Source of the DNA: Anoxybacterium sp963668245
Lineage (GTDB): Bacteria > Bacillota > Clostridia > Peptostreptococcales > Anaerovoracaceae
Assembly (NCBI GenBank): GCA_963668245.2
Contig: OY764195.2
Span: forward strand, 1,426,001 to 1,490,000
DNA length: 64,000 bases
Reading direction: 5' to 3'
Under the pieces are notes generated by a model. It was not told the DNA's origin and did no database searches. It was given only the letters and a program-made list of their open reading frames with translations. The position numbers and the translations under genes are program-made. Positions 16,742-25,428 of the stretch are shown here, piece after piece. Position 1 is the stretch's first letter, and each line of letters opens with the position of its first letter.

Positions 16742-17527
16742 TTGAATAAGAGAGGTATTTTAATTGTTAGTGTTGGAACTAGCCATAAAGATGCCAGGGA
16801 AAAGTCTATAGAAATAATAGAACACCTGGTTAGAACAAAATTCCCTGAATGCTCGATTCAAGTTGCTTTTACCAGTGATTCCATCAGAAAGAAAATATTT
16901 CAGCAGACGGGAATAGTCATTGATAATGTGGAGTCCGCAATCAATCGGTTTTATTCAAATGGAATTTTAGATATTATAATTCAACCAATCCATTTGATTT
17001 CAGGATATGATTACGAAGAAGTGATGAAAATACTTTTAAAATATAAAAAGCTGAATTTTATAATTGGCAAACCACTTCTTTCCAATCATCAGGATTTGGA
17101 TAGAATCATAAATATTTTAAAAAAGAGATATGATTCGTTGCCTCGGTCGGAAGTATTGGTTTTAATGGGGCATGGAACCTCCCATCCCGCAAACATAATA
17201 TATGAACAAATTCAGCAAAGATTAAATCAGTTGGGACTGTCTCGGTTTTATGTAGGTACTCTTTCTGCAAAACCAAGCTTATCAGATGTGATGCTTCTGT
17301 TAAAAGAAGTAAAGGTGCAAAAGGTACTGCTAGTGCCATTGATGCTGGTTGCGGGAAACCATGCGAAAGAAGATATGGTGGGTCAAAAGAGCGATTCTTG
17401 GAAAAATAGATTAGAAAGGGAAGGGTTTTTTGTTCAGTATGAATTGAAAGGACTAGGCGAATATCAAGAAATCCAAGAAGTCTATGTAAAGAGAATAGAG
17501 GAATCGATGAATTTATTGGATAAATAG
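16742..17527 (+). CDS. cbiK: CbiK-like sirohydrochlorin (cobalt/iron) chelatase
   Basis: A class II chelatase that inserts Co2+ (or Fe2+) into sirohydrochlorin. The N-terminus GILIVSVGTSH, the central catalytic histidine in LMGHGTSHPA (about residue 143) and the C-terminal histidine in LVAGNHAKEDM are as in CbiK. The start is TTG at 16742 with AAAGGA 9 nt upstream. At 261 residues it has normal length. It opens a run of tetrapyrrole genes and supplies the metal insertion step for the precorrin-2 dehydrogenase two genes later. Whether cobalt or iron is favoured cannot be told from sequence. Confidence 0.88.
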   Translation: MNKRGILIVSVGTSHKDAREKSIEIIEHLVRTKFPECSIQVAFTSDSIRKKIFQQTGIVIDNVESAINRFYSNGILDIIIQPIHLISGYDYEEVMKILLKYKKLNFIIGKPLLSNHQDLDRIINILKKRYDSLPRSEVLVLMGHGTSHPANIIYEQIQQRLNQLGLSRFYVGTLSAKPSLSDVMLLLKEVKVQKVLLVPLMLVAGNHAKEDMVGQKSDSWKNRLEREGFFVQYELKGLGEYQEIQEVYVKRIEESMNLLDK

Positions 17528-17598
17528 CTGATAGAATTCGCAGAAATTGGATATAAAGATAAATATGTAATATATTTGAATACAAAAAGGACAAAATC

Positions 17599-18915
17599 AT
17601 GAAAGAAAATCAAGAAATATGCATTTGTATGGTAGGAATTGATTATAATAAAGCATCTATCGAAGCAAGAGAGCTTTTTTCCTTTACACAAGCAGGAGCC
17701 ATAGAGGGAATGAGGAAGCTGCGGCAAGCTTTTACGATTGATGGTTGTGTGATACTCTCTACCTGCAACCGAACAGAGCTCTGGATTAGTGGAAAAAAAG
17801 ATAAGATGGAAAAAACTCCATGGGAAATGCTTTGTATTATAAAAGAACTGGATATCGGAACATATGAAAATCTAGCAGTTTTGAGGGAAGGCGAAGCAGC
17901 GATTCTCCATCTTTTTGAATTGTCATGTGGTTTAGAATCTAAAATATTTGGTGAGGATCAGATTCTTTCTCAGGTCAAAGAAGCGATTCATCTTTCACAT
18001 CACAGTCAGAGCACAGATGCTGTACTGGAAAAAGTATTTCAATCAGCCATTGGAGCAGCAAAAAAAGTAAAGACTCAAATGATTGTATCACCAGGAGGAA
18101 AATCAACTGCTTCCCAGGTTTTGAAAATATTAAAAAGCAGATATGGCAAACTGAAGGGAATCCCATGTTTGATTATTGGCAATGGAAAATTGAGCCAAAT
18201 GGTAGGGAACACCTTGTTGTTTCATGAGATGGATGTAATTATGACAACGAGAAAGAGAATCCACGGCCATTGTAATACATATTTTGAAGAGACAGATGAA
18301 ATGAATCAGGAAGATAGATCTGCAGAAGGACTAGAGGGGTGTAGGTTTGTTCCCTATGAAGAAAGACTTTTGCAACTGCAAACTGTAAAAATTGTCATTA
18401 GTGCAACGCGAAGCCCACATTACACCATAAAGAAACGAGATGCGGAAGAATATCTGGAGGCATTACCTTGTCTTTGGATTGATTTGGCAGTACCTAGAGA
18501 TATTGATCCTGAAATCCGACTGATAGAAGGGTTGGATTTACTTGATATTGATCAATTAGGTGATGAAGAATCGAAAATGCAGAATGAATTGGAACGGGAA
18601 AAGGCAAAGGCAATTTTGCAAGAAGATATTCGTGAGCTAAATCAATGGCTTCTGTTTCGTAATCGAGTACCAGAAATCCATCATATTCTTACATTATCAG
18701 CAGAAGATGTGACGAAACGATTAGAATGTGTGATAAGTAGCATTGATCTTGATGAAGAAGATAAAAATCGGATTCAAATTGATATTGAGCACGCAGTGAA
18801 AAAATCAATTGGAAAGCTTTTATTTGGTCTGAAAGGAACCCTTAGAGATACATTGTGGAAAGAATGTATCGATGCGGTTCAAGAGGCAGCAACAAAAGAC
18901 ACATTAAAATCATAA
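17599..18915 (+). CDS. hemA: Glutamyl-tRNA reductase
   Basis: First committed step of C5-pathway tetrapyrrole synthesis: NADPH-dependent reduction of glutamyl-tRNA to glutamate-1-semialdehyde. The nucleophilic Cys56 lies in STCNRTE; GLESKIFGEDQIL and the NADPH-binding fold near residues 190-200 (IIGNGKLSQMV, with GNGKLS in place of the more usual GAGEMG) follow, then the C-terminal dimerisation helices. Length 438 is typical. The gene lies 71 bp after cbiK, possibly with its own promoter, and 12 bp before the next gene. Confidence 0.95.
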   Translation: MKENQEICICMVGIDYNKASIEARELFSFTQAGAIEGMRKLRQAFTIDGCVILSTCNRTELWISGKKDKMEKTPWEMLCIIKELDIGTYENLAVLREGEAAILHLFELSCGLESKIFGEDQILSQVKEAIHLSHHSQSTDAVLEKVFQSAIGAAKKVKTQMIVSPGGKSTASQVLKILKSRYGKLKGIPCLIIGNGKLSQMVGNTLLFHEMDVIMTTRKRIHGHCNTYFEETDEMNQEDRSAEGLEGCRFVPYEERLLQLQTVKIVISATRSPHYTIKKRDAEEYLEALPCLWIDLAVPRDIDPEIRLIEGLDLLDIDQLGDEESKMQNELEREKAKAILQEDIRELNQWLLFRNRVPEIHHILTLSAEDVTKRLECVISSIDLDEEDKNRIQIDIEHAVKKSIGKLLFGLKGTLRDTLWKECIDAVQEAATKDTLKS

Positions 18916-18927
18916 TGAGGTAATCAA

Positions 18928-19470
18928 ATGAAGATACCACAAATTCAAAAACAGATGAATGATGATAATGAAATCAAAAAAACGAGGGAGAAACCGCTAA
19001 AGTGCTGGTTTCCTCTTTTTGTTTCTATAGAGGATAAAACCTTTTTAGTGGTGGGCGCAGGAGCAGTTGGAAAAAGAAGAATAAAAACATTGTTGAAATT
19101 CAATTGCAGTATTAAAGTGATAGACCCAATTGATCAGAACGAATTTCTTTGGCATGAAGTCTATCCTTTCTCCGACGAAAACCGTATTTTTTTCATCAGG
19201 AAAAAATACGAAGAGGCTGACTTAGAGGATGTGGATTTTGTGCTTGCTTGTACGGATAACATAGATATCAACAGGAGAATCTATGAAGACTGTAAAAACA
19301 GAAGAATACCAGTCAATGTGGCAAGTGACAAAAATTTATGTGACTTTTATTTTCCAGGAATTGTAACGGATGACAGTGTCACCGTAGGCGTTACTGCAGA
19401 AGGAACCAATCACAGAGTGGCCAAAGAGACGATTCAAATCATAGAATCGGCTTTGAATGAAAAGAAATAG
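18928..19470 (+). CDS. Precorrin-2 dehydrogenase / sirohydrochlorin synthase
   Basis: 180 residues corresponding to the N-terminal half of CysG or to Met8p/SirC: oxidises precorrin-2 to sirohydrochlorin with NAD+. The nucleotide-binding motif VVGAGAVGKRR (about residues 42-52), the CTDN loop, the NVASDKNLCDFYFPG segment and a short C-terminal region are visible. It carries a 30-residue polar leader before the fold. No chelatase activity domain is obvious beyond this, so CbiK upstream likely inserts the metal. It sits 10 bp before hemC in the same operon. Confidence 0.88.
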   Translation: MKIPQIQKQMNDDNEIKKTREKPLKCWFPLFVSIEDKTFLVVGAGAVGKRRIKTLLKFNCSIKVIDPIDQNEFLWHEVYPFSDENRIFFIRKKYEEADLEDVDFVLACTDNIDINRRIYEDCKNRRIPVNVASDKNLCDFYFPGIVTDDSVTVGVTAEGTNHRVAKETIQIIESALNEKK

Positions 19471-19480
19471 GAGGGCTTGT

Positions 19481-20374
19481 ATGAATCAGACAAACTTAAG
19501 GATTGGGAGCAGAGATAGTAAGTTGGCAGTGATTCAATCAGAGATCGTGATGGAGATGATACGAAAGAAGCACCCAGAAATCAAGATGGAATTGATTACA
19601 ATGAAGACGACTGGAGATATCATCTTAGATAAAACATTAGATAAAATTGGAGGGAAAGGTCTTTTTGTCAAAGAATTAGATATGGCATTAAGAGAAAATA
19701 GGATAGATTTGGCGGTGCATAGTCTGAAAGATGTACCCATGGAACTACCTCCCGATTTACCCATAGTTGCTTTTACAAAAAGAGAAGACCCCAGCGACGC
19801 ATTGATATTGCCAGACGGTGCTACTGGGATAGTTGATGGTAAACCATTGGGCAGTTCTAGCTTAAGAAGGAATCTTCAGCTGAAGAAGTTATATCCTGAA
19901 AAAGTGACAGAGAGTGTAAGGGGCAACGTGCAAACGCGATTGGCAAAGCTCGACAAGGGAGAATACGGAGCATTGATATTGGCCACGGCAGGTTTAAAGA
20001 GATTAAATCTTGAACACCGAATCAGCAGATTGTTTTTGCCTGATGAAATGATTCCAGCCGCAGGTCAGGGCATTATGGCGGTGCAAGGAAGAATTGAAGA
20101 CTCCTACCCTATGCTTGACTGTGTTGATGATAAAGATGCTCGAGATGAAGCACTTGCTGAGCGAGCTTTTGTAAGAATGCTCGATGGTGGGTGTAGCTCG
20201 CCTGTTGCAGCATTTGCAGTAGTCAAGGAGAATGAAATTACATTAAAAGGTTTGTATTATATTGAAGAAACCGCGGAGTATATCATCCGTGAAGTTACTG
20301 GTGAACGCCAAAATGGTGAGGCAATCGGTAAACAGCTGGCGTTGCAGTTGAAAGCTGAGGGCGAAAAAAGATGA
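19481..20374 (+). CDS. hemC: Hydroxymethylbilane synthase (porphobilinogen deaminase)
   Basis: Polymerises four porphobilinogens into hydroxymethylbilane. Motifs: IGSRDSKLA, HSLKDVP with the catalytic aspartate, RRNLQL, and the dipyrromethane-cofactor cysteine Cys238 in LDGGCSSPVA. ATG 19481 is used because GGAGGG lies just upstream; the frame is open to 19457 inside the previous gene. The 297-residue length is normal. Its end overlaps the next gene by 4 nt (ATGA), indicating coupled translation. Confidence 0.95.
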   Translation: MNQTNLRIGSRDSKLAVIQSEIVMEMIRKKHPEIKMELITMKTTGDIILDKTLDKIGGKGLFVKELDMALRENRIDLAVHSLKDVPMELPPDLPIVAFTKREDPSDALILPDGATGIVDGKPLGSSSLRRNLQLKKLYPEKVTESVRGNVQTRLAKLDKGEYGALILATAGLKRLNLEHRISRLFLPDEMIPAAGQGIMAVQGRIEDSYPMLDCVDDKDARDEALAERAFVRMLDGGCSSPVAAFAVVKENEITLKGLYYIEETAEYIIREVTGERQNGEAIGKQLALQLKAEGEKR

Positions 20375-21927
20375 AAGATAGTATTGAAATCAAGAATTCT
20401 AAACTGGGAAAAGTGTGGTTAGTGGGCGCAGGTCCAGGAGATGTGGGGCTATTAACAATCAAAGGAAAAGATTTAATAAAGACCGCAGATGTTGTTGTAT
20501 ATGACAGTCTGGTGGGGAGTAGTATTCTAGTCTTAATCCCCAAAAATGTGGAAAAGATTAATGTAGGAAAGGTTGCAGGAAACCATCCGGTACCACAAGA
20601 GGAGATCAATCAAATATTGTTGAGAGAAGCGCTAGCAGGAAAGAAAGTAATCCGATTAAAAGGTGGAGATCCATTTTTATTTGGAAGAGGAGGAGAAGAA
20701 CTGGAGCTGTTACGAGCAAACAAGATCCCTTTTGAAATCGTTCCAGGGATTACTTCTGCTATAGCGGTGCCTGCTTATCATGGGATTCCTGTGACTCATC
20801 GAGATTTTTGCTCTTCTGTCCATGTGATTACCGGCCATACAAAAAAACAGAGCGAACCAGATATTGACTATACTTCGTTAGTCAAATTGGGAGGTACTCT
20901 TGTTTTTCTTATGGGAGTTATGGCAATGGGGGCAATCTGCAAAGGACTTATGGATGCCGGAATGTCAAAAGATATGCCTGTCGCTATTTTGGAACGTGGG
21001 ACTACAGCACATCAACGGCGCATTATTTCTTCACTTGAGCATTTGACAGAAAAAGCGGAAAAAGAAAAAATTGTCACACCGTCAATTATCGTGGTAGGGG
21101 AAGTTTGCAAGCTGGCAAAAGAATTTCATTGGGCGGAAGACCGCCTACTTGGTGAGATGAAAATACTAGTGACAAGACCAAAGGATAGAGATTCAGATCT
21201 TGCAGGTGCGTTAAGATTTCATGGTGCGGAGGTTTTAGAAATCCCCACCATTGAGACTGATGTGATACTTGATGCAGACTTAATTGTTCAAACGCTAGAA
21301 AGCATTGGTGTCTTTCAGTGGATTGGATTTACTAGCCCATACGGTGTGAAAGTCTTTTTTGACAAGCTAAAGGAGTTATCCATTGACATTAGATCCCTGA
21401 ATGGAATTCGGTTTGCTGCCATCGGACCAGCAACCAAACAGGCGATTGAAGAAAAAGGCATCTTTGTTGATTTGATGCCAGAAGTTTATGATGGAAAATC
21501 ACTTGGTATTGCGTTAAAACAGATAATCACGGAAGGTCAACTCGAAGAAACTCGAAATCCAGTTGTGTTGCTTCCTCGTGCAAAAATCGGAACAGAAGAA
21601 GTCCTGAAGCCGTTAGAGGAATCGGGGATTTTATTCGAAGATCTGCCGATTTATGACACGATAGAAGCCCCACAAACCGATTTGAAATTTGAAGATGAAG
21701 CAGTTGACTATGTAGCATTTACAAGTGGCTCAACTGTGAGAGGATTCGTAAAAATGTTTGAGGATATAGACTTCTCTAAAGTTAAGGCGGTGTGCATCGG
21801 GGATCAAACTGCATCGGAGGCTCAAAAAAATGGAATGCAAGTTGTAATCTCTGAGAAAGCTACTATTGATAGTATGGTAGAGTGCATTATAAATTTGGCA
21901 AATAGTAAAGACTGGACGAAAGGATAA
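20371..21927 (+). CDS. cobA-hemD: Uroporphyrinogen-III C-methyltransferase / uroporphyrinogen-III synthase fusion (CobA-HemD)
   Basis: A 518-residue bifunctional protein. Residues about 10-250 are the SAM-dependent methyltransferase (VWLVGAGPGDVGLLT, GGDPFLFGRGGEE, PGITSAIAVPAYHGIP), which makes precorrin-2. Residues about 265-515 are uroporphyrinogen-III synthase (ILVTRPKDRDSDLA, IGFTSPYGV, VAFTSGSTV). The two sequential steps in one chain are common in Clostridia and channel flux toward siroheme and B12. It overlaps hemC by 4 nt and is followed 6 bp later by hemB. Confidence 0.95.
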   Translation: MKDSIEIKNSKLGKVWLVGAGPGDVGLLTIKGKDLIKTADVVVYDSLVGSSILVLIPKNVEKINVGKVAGNHPVPQEEINQILLREALAGKKVIRLKGGDPFLFGRGGEELELLRANKIPFEIVPGITSAIAVPAYHGIPVTHRDFCSSVHVITGHTKKQSEPDIDYTSLVKLGGTLVFLMGVMAMGAICKGLMDAGMSKDMPVAILERGTTAHQRRIISSLEHLTEKAEKEKIVTPSIIVVGEVCKLAKEFHWAEDRLLGEMKILVTRPKDRDSDLAGALRFHGAEVLEIPTIETDVILDADLIVQTLESIGVFQWIGFTSPYGVKVFFDKLKELSIDIRSLNGIRFAAIGPATKQAIEEKGIFVDLMPEVYDGKSLGIALKQIITEGQLEETRNPVVLLPRAKIGTEEVLKPLEESGILFEDLPIYDTIEAPQTDLKFEDEAVDYVAFTSGSTVRGFVKMFEDIDFSKVKAVCIGDQTASEAQKNGMQVVISEKATIDSMVECIINLANSKDWTKG

Positions 21928-21933
21928 AAGATA

Positions 21934-22917
21934 ATGAAATTAGGAATGAGGCCAAGAAGACTACGAATGAATGAGGGCATTCGCGCTTTAGTTCGTGAAA
22001 CAAGAATCTCTAAATCGTCGTTGATATATCCGATATTTATTGAAGAGGGAAAGGGCATTGTTCGTGAAATTAGTGCGATGCCAGGACAAAAAAGATATAG
22101 TCCAGACACGCTTTCATACGCGTTGGAAGAAGCAATTAAAGCTGGGGTCCACAACATTATGTTTTTTGGAATTCCAAAAGAGAAAGATGAAATTGGGAGC
22201 CAAGCCTATGCGGAAAACGGTATTGTTCAACAAGCATTTCGAATTGCAAAAAAAGAGTTTCCGGACTTATATCTCATCGGAGACGTTTGCATGTGTGAGT
22301 ATACTTCTCACGGTCATTGTGGAATGATAAAAGGTGATACTGTAGACAACGATAAAACGTTACCTTTGCTTGCTCAAACTGCGCTTTCACAAGTTCAGGC
22401 AGGAGCGGATATGGTTGCCCCTTCTGATATGATGGATGGCAGAGTGGGTGCTATTCGAGAGTGTTTAGATCAAGCAGGGTATATCGATGTTCCAATTATG
22501 TCTTATGCGGCCAAGTATGCTTCTGCATTTTATGGACCATTTCGAGAAGCAGCAGGTTCGGATCATTTTAAGGGGAATCGAAAGACATACCAAATGGATT
22601 TTCATAATCGGAAGGAAGCATTGAAGGAGGTAGAGCTTGATTTAGCAGAAGGAGCAGACATCATTATGGTAAAACCTGCCCTTGCCTATTTGGATGTGAT
22701 CAGGGAAGTTTCTGATCGAATTGTTGTCCCTACAGCAGCATATAGCGTGAGCGGAGAATATGCTATGATTAAAGCTGCTGCACAAGTTGGTATGATAGAT
22801 GAGCATGCTATGATTGCTGAAACCACAACGAGTATTTTTCGTAGCGGAGCTGATATATTGATTACGTATTTTGCAAAAGAAATTGCAAAAATGATTGATG
22901 AAGGGAGAATTGGCTAA
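21934..22917 (+). CDS. hemB: Delta-aminolevulinic acid dehydratase (porphobilinogen synthase)
   Basis: Condenses two 5-aminolevulinates into porphobilinogen. Both Schiff-base lysines are seen, Lys194 in YAAKYASAFYGP and Lys247 in MVKPALAYLD. The metal region is the cysteine-rich zinc type, VCMCEYTSHGHCG. Length 327 is standard. The stop TAA at 22915-22917 overlaps the first base of the hemL ATG. Confidence 0.96.
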   Translation: MKLGMRPRRLRMNEGIRALVRETRISKSSLIYPIFIEEGKGIVREISAMPGQKRYSPDTLSYALEEAIKAGVHNIMFFGIPKEKDEIGSQAYAENGIVQQAFRIAKKEFPDLYLIGDVCMCEYTSHGHCGMIKGDTVDNDKTLPLLAQTALSQVQAGADMVAPSDMMDGRVGAIRECLDQAGYIDVPIMSYAAKYASAFYGPFREAAGSDHFKGNRKTYQMDFHNRKEALKEVELDLAEGADIIMVKPALAYLDVIREVSDRIVVPTAAYSVSGEYAMIKAAAQVGMIDEHAMIAETTTSIFRSGADILITYFAKEIAKMIDEGRIG

Positions 22918-24206
22918 TGAAGATGGATTCTACAAAATCAGAGAAATTGTTTCAAGAAGCGCAAAACTATATTCCAGGAGGGGTAAATAGCCCTGCGAGA
23001 GCCTTTTTGTCTGTGGAAGAAACACCACGCTTTATTGACAAGGCGGCGGGACCGTATCTTTTTGATGTAGATGGAAATCAATATATTGATTATATTGGTT
23101 CATGGGGGCCTATGATTTTAGGAAATAACAATCCTGTGGTTCGTAGTGCAGTCGAAAAATCAATCGAAAATGGATTGAGTTATGGGGCGGCTACCGAGAT
23201 TGAAGTTGAGATGGCAAAACTGGTTTGTGAATTGGTTCCGTCGGTTGAGATGGTACGAATGGTCAATTCTGGTACGGAAGCTACGATGAGTGCGCTTCGT
23301 GCAGCACGAGGGATGACAGGACGAAATAAGATACTGAAATTTGAAGGATGCTACCACGGACATAGTGATTCGTTGTTAGTGAAAGCGGGATCAGGACTCA
23401 TGAATAGTGGTATTCCTGATAGTGCTGGAGTACCTGCTGGATGTGCGGCAGACACATTGACTGCAACTTACAATGATCTTGATAGCGTGGAAAGACTATT
23501 TGCGGAAAATCCTGGTGAGATAGCAGCTATTATCGTGGAGCCTGTTGCAGCGAATATGGGTGTTGTTGTGCCCAAGGAAGGATTTTTAAAAGGACTTAGG
23601 CAGCTTTGTGATGTAAATCGTACCGTTCTCATTTTTGATGAGGTTATAACTGGATTTCGTCTTGGGCTAGATGGAGCACAGGGGCTTTTCGGTGTAAAGC
23701 CTGATCTATCAACCTTTGGTAAAATCATTGGGGGGGGGATGCCAGTTGGTGCATATGGTGGAAAAAAAGATATTATGGAAATGATTGCTCCGTGTGGACC
23801 GGTTTATCAAGCGGGAACCTTAAGTGGAAATCCTGTTGCTATGGCGGCAGGGATAGCACAACTTTCTCAGTTAAAAGCCAATCCTGATATTTATAAAACA
23901 ATAGAAGAGCTGAGCACCATGTTATGTGATGGACTCAGAACTATTGTAGAAACAGCAAAAGTTGATTGTACGATAAACCAGATTGGTTCTATTGGGTCAT
24001 TATTCTTTACAAAAGAACCAGTGGTAGATTATCGCAGCGCGAAAACATCAGATACACAGCAGTATGGAATGTATTTTCGCCATATGCTAAATAGTGGAGT
24101 TTACCTTGCTCCTGCTCAGTTTGAAGCGATGTTTTTGTCCAACTCGCATACCAAACAGCATATTCAAGAAACATTAAAGCATGCAGCGGAGTTTTTTGGT
24201 CTCTAA
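22917..24206 (+). CDS. hemL: Glutamate-1-semialdehyde 2,1-aminomutase
   Basis: PLP enzyme that converts glutamate-1-semialdehyde to 5-aminolevulinate, working with HemA. The PLP lysine is Lys269 in STFGKIIGGGMPVGAYGG; NSGTEATMSALRAAR and CYHGHSDSLLVKAGSG are also diagnostic and separate it from other class III aminotransferases. Length 429 is usual. It overlaps hemB by one base. cobT follows 36 bp downstream, beginning the B12-specific part. Confidence 0.96.
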   Translation: MKMDSTKSEKLFQEAQNYIPGGVNSPARAFLSVEETPRFIDKAAGPYLFDVDGNQYIDYIGSWGPMILGNNNPVVRSAVEKSIENGLSYGAATEIEVEMAKLVCELVPSVEMVRMVNSGTEATMSALRAARGMTGRNKILKFEGCYHGHSDSLLVKAGSGLMNSGIPDSAGVPAGCAADTLTATYNDLDSVERLFAENPGEIAAIIVEPVAANMGVVVPKEGFLKGLRQLCDVNRTVLIFDEVITGFRLGLDGAQGLFGVKPDLSTFGKIIGGGMPVGAYGGKKDIMEMIAPCGPVYQAGTLSGNPVAMAAGIAQLSQLKANPDIYKTIEELSTMLCDGLRTIVETAKVDCTINQIGSIGSLFFTKEPVVDYRSAKTSDTQQYGMYFRHMLNSGVYLAPAQFEAMFLSNSHTKQHIQETLKHAAEFFGL

Positions 24207-24242
24207 GAGGAATTTGTCTAGAAACGTGCAAGGGAGAAGGAT

Positions 24243-25391
24243 ATGCTAGAAAAACAGGTGTTTGAAATTTTAAATATGATTCAGCCATTGGATCAAAGTG
24301 CAATGCTGCTTGCAAAAGAAAGAGAAGATTCTTTAGCAAAACCCCCAGGAAGCCTTGGCAGGTTGGAAGAAATTGCGATTCAGCTGGCTGGGATATCTGG
24401 AAAAGTACAGAATCAAGGAGAGAAGAGTTGTGTCGTGATTATGTGTGGAGATAACGGTGTTGTTGAGGAAGGGGTTTCTTCTGCACCTCAGAGTGTTACG
24501 TTAGCGCAGACGATCAACTTTACACGACGACTAACAGGCGTTGGTACCTTGGCAAAGTTTTTTCATTCTGATTTACTAGTAGTGGATGCTGGAGTCGTAG
24601 GCGAAATCCCTAATAATTTATTAACTGATAATCCTTTAGAAGTAATAGATGGTGAACTTCGCGCGACGAGCAAAATTGTAAATCGTAAAATTAATAAAGG
24701 TACATGTAATTTAGCAAACGAGCCGTCCATGACACGTGAAGAGGCACTGCTGGCGATAGGGATTGGTCTGGAGATGGCAAAAAAATTGAAAGAAGCAGGA
24801 TATGATATTTTCGGAATTGGTGAAATGGGAATCGGAAATACTACAACTAGCTCAGCAATCCTCTCGTCTCTTTCTGGTCTGTCTGCAAGAGAAACTGTAG
24901 GAAGAGGAGGAGGCATCAATGACAAAAGTCTGCAGAGAAAAATAAAAATTGTTGAATCGGTTACGGCGGAGTATGGTTTTGATGGTCGTGAGGGAATCGA
25001 TGTGATTGATGTACTCGCAAAAGTGGGAGGATACGATATTGCTGCTATGTGTGGGGCGTTTTTAGGGGCGGCAGCCTATCGTATTCCCGTAGTCATCGAT
25101 GGATTTATTTCGGTCATTGCGGCATTGGCTGCCTACCGAATCAAACCAGAAGTAAAAGAATTTATGATTGCTTCTCATATCTCCAAAGAACCAGGGTATG
25201 AACATGCTTTGAAGATGATAGGGATTCCGCCGATGATTAATTTGGAGATGCGACTGGGAGAAGGCAGCGGATGCCCTCTTGCGTTTCAAATCGTTCGAGG
25301 AGCTTGTGCGATAATGAACAATATGGCTACTTTTGAGGAAGCTGAAATCAATGATGAATATTTAGAAGAAATTCGAAAAATAGATTTCTAA
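24243..25391 (+). CDS. cobT: Nicotinate-nucleotide--dimethylbenzimidazole phosphoribosyltransferase
   Basis: Makes the alpha-ribazole phosphate used as lower ligand of cobalamin. The signatures KPPGSLGRLE, CGDNGVVEEGVSSAP with SVTLAQTINF, GIGEMGIGNTTTSSAI and the C-terminal RLGEGSGCPLAF containing the catalytic glutamate are present. It is 382 residues, slightly longer than the common 350. The other cobalamin genes are not in this window. Its presence next to hemL and cbiK supports cobalamin as the main product of the tetrapyrrole operon. Confidence 0.94.
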   Translation: MLEKQVFEILNMIQPLDQSAMLLAKEREDSLAKPPGSLGRLEEIAIQLAGISGKVQNQGEKSCVVIMCGDNGVVEEGVSSAPQSVTLAQTINFTRRLTGVGTLAKFFHSDLLVVDAGVVGEIPNNLLTDNPLEVIDGELRATSKIVNRKINKGTCNLANEPSMTREEALLAIGIGLEMAKKLKEAGYDIFGIGEMGIGNTTTSSAILSSLSGLSARETVGRGGGINDKSLQRKIKIVESVTAEYGFDGREGIDVIDVLAKVGGYDIAAMCGAFLGAAAYRIPVVIDGFISVIAALAAYRIKPEVKEFMIASHISKEPGYEHALKMIGIPPMINLEMRLGEGSGCPLAFQIVRGACAIMNNMATFEEAEINDEYLEEIRKIDF

Positions 25392-25428
25392 AAGGATTGT
25401 GAATCTAATCTAATGAAAGGAGAATACG

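Noticed and set aside
17528..17598. Possible cobalamin riboswitch before hemA or cbiK
   Set aside because: The gaps are 61-71 bp and show no B12-box-like sequence or long structured leader.
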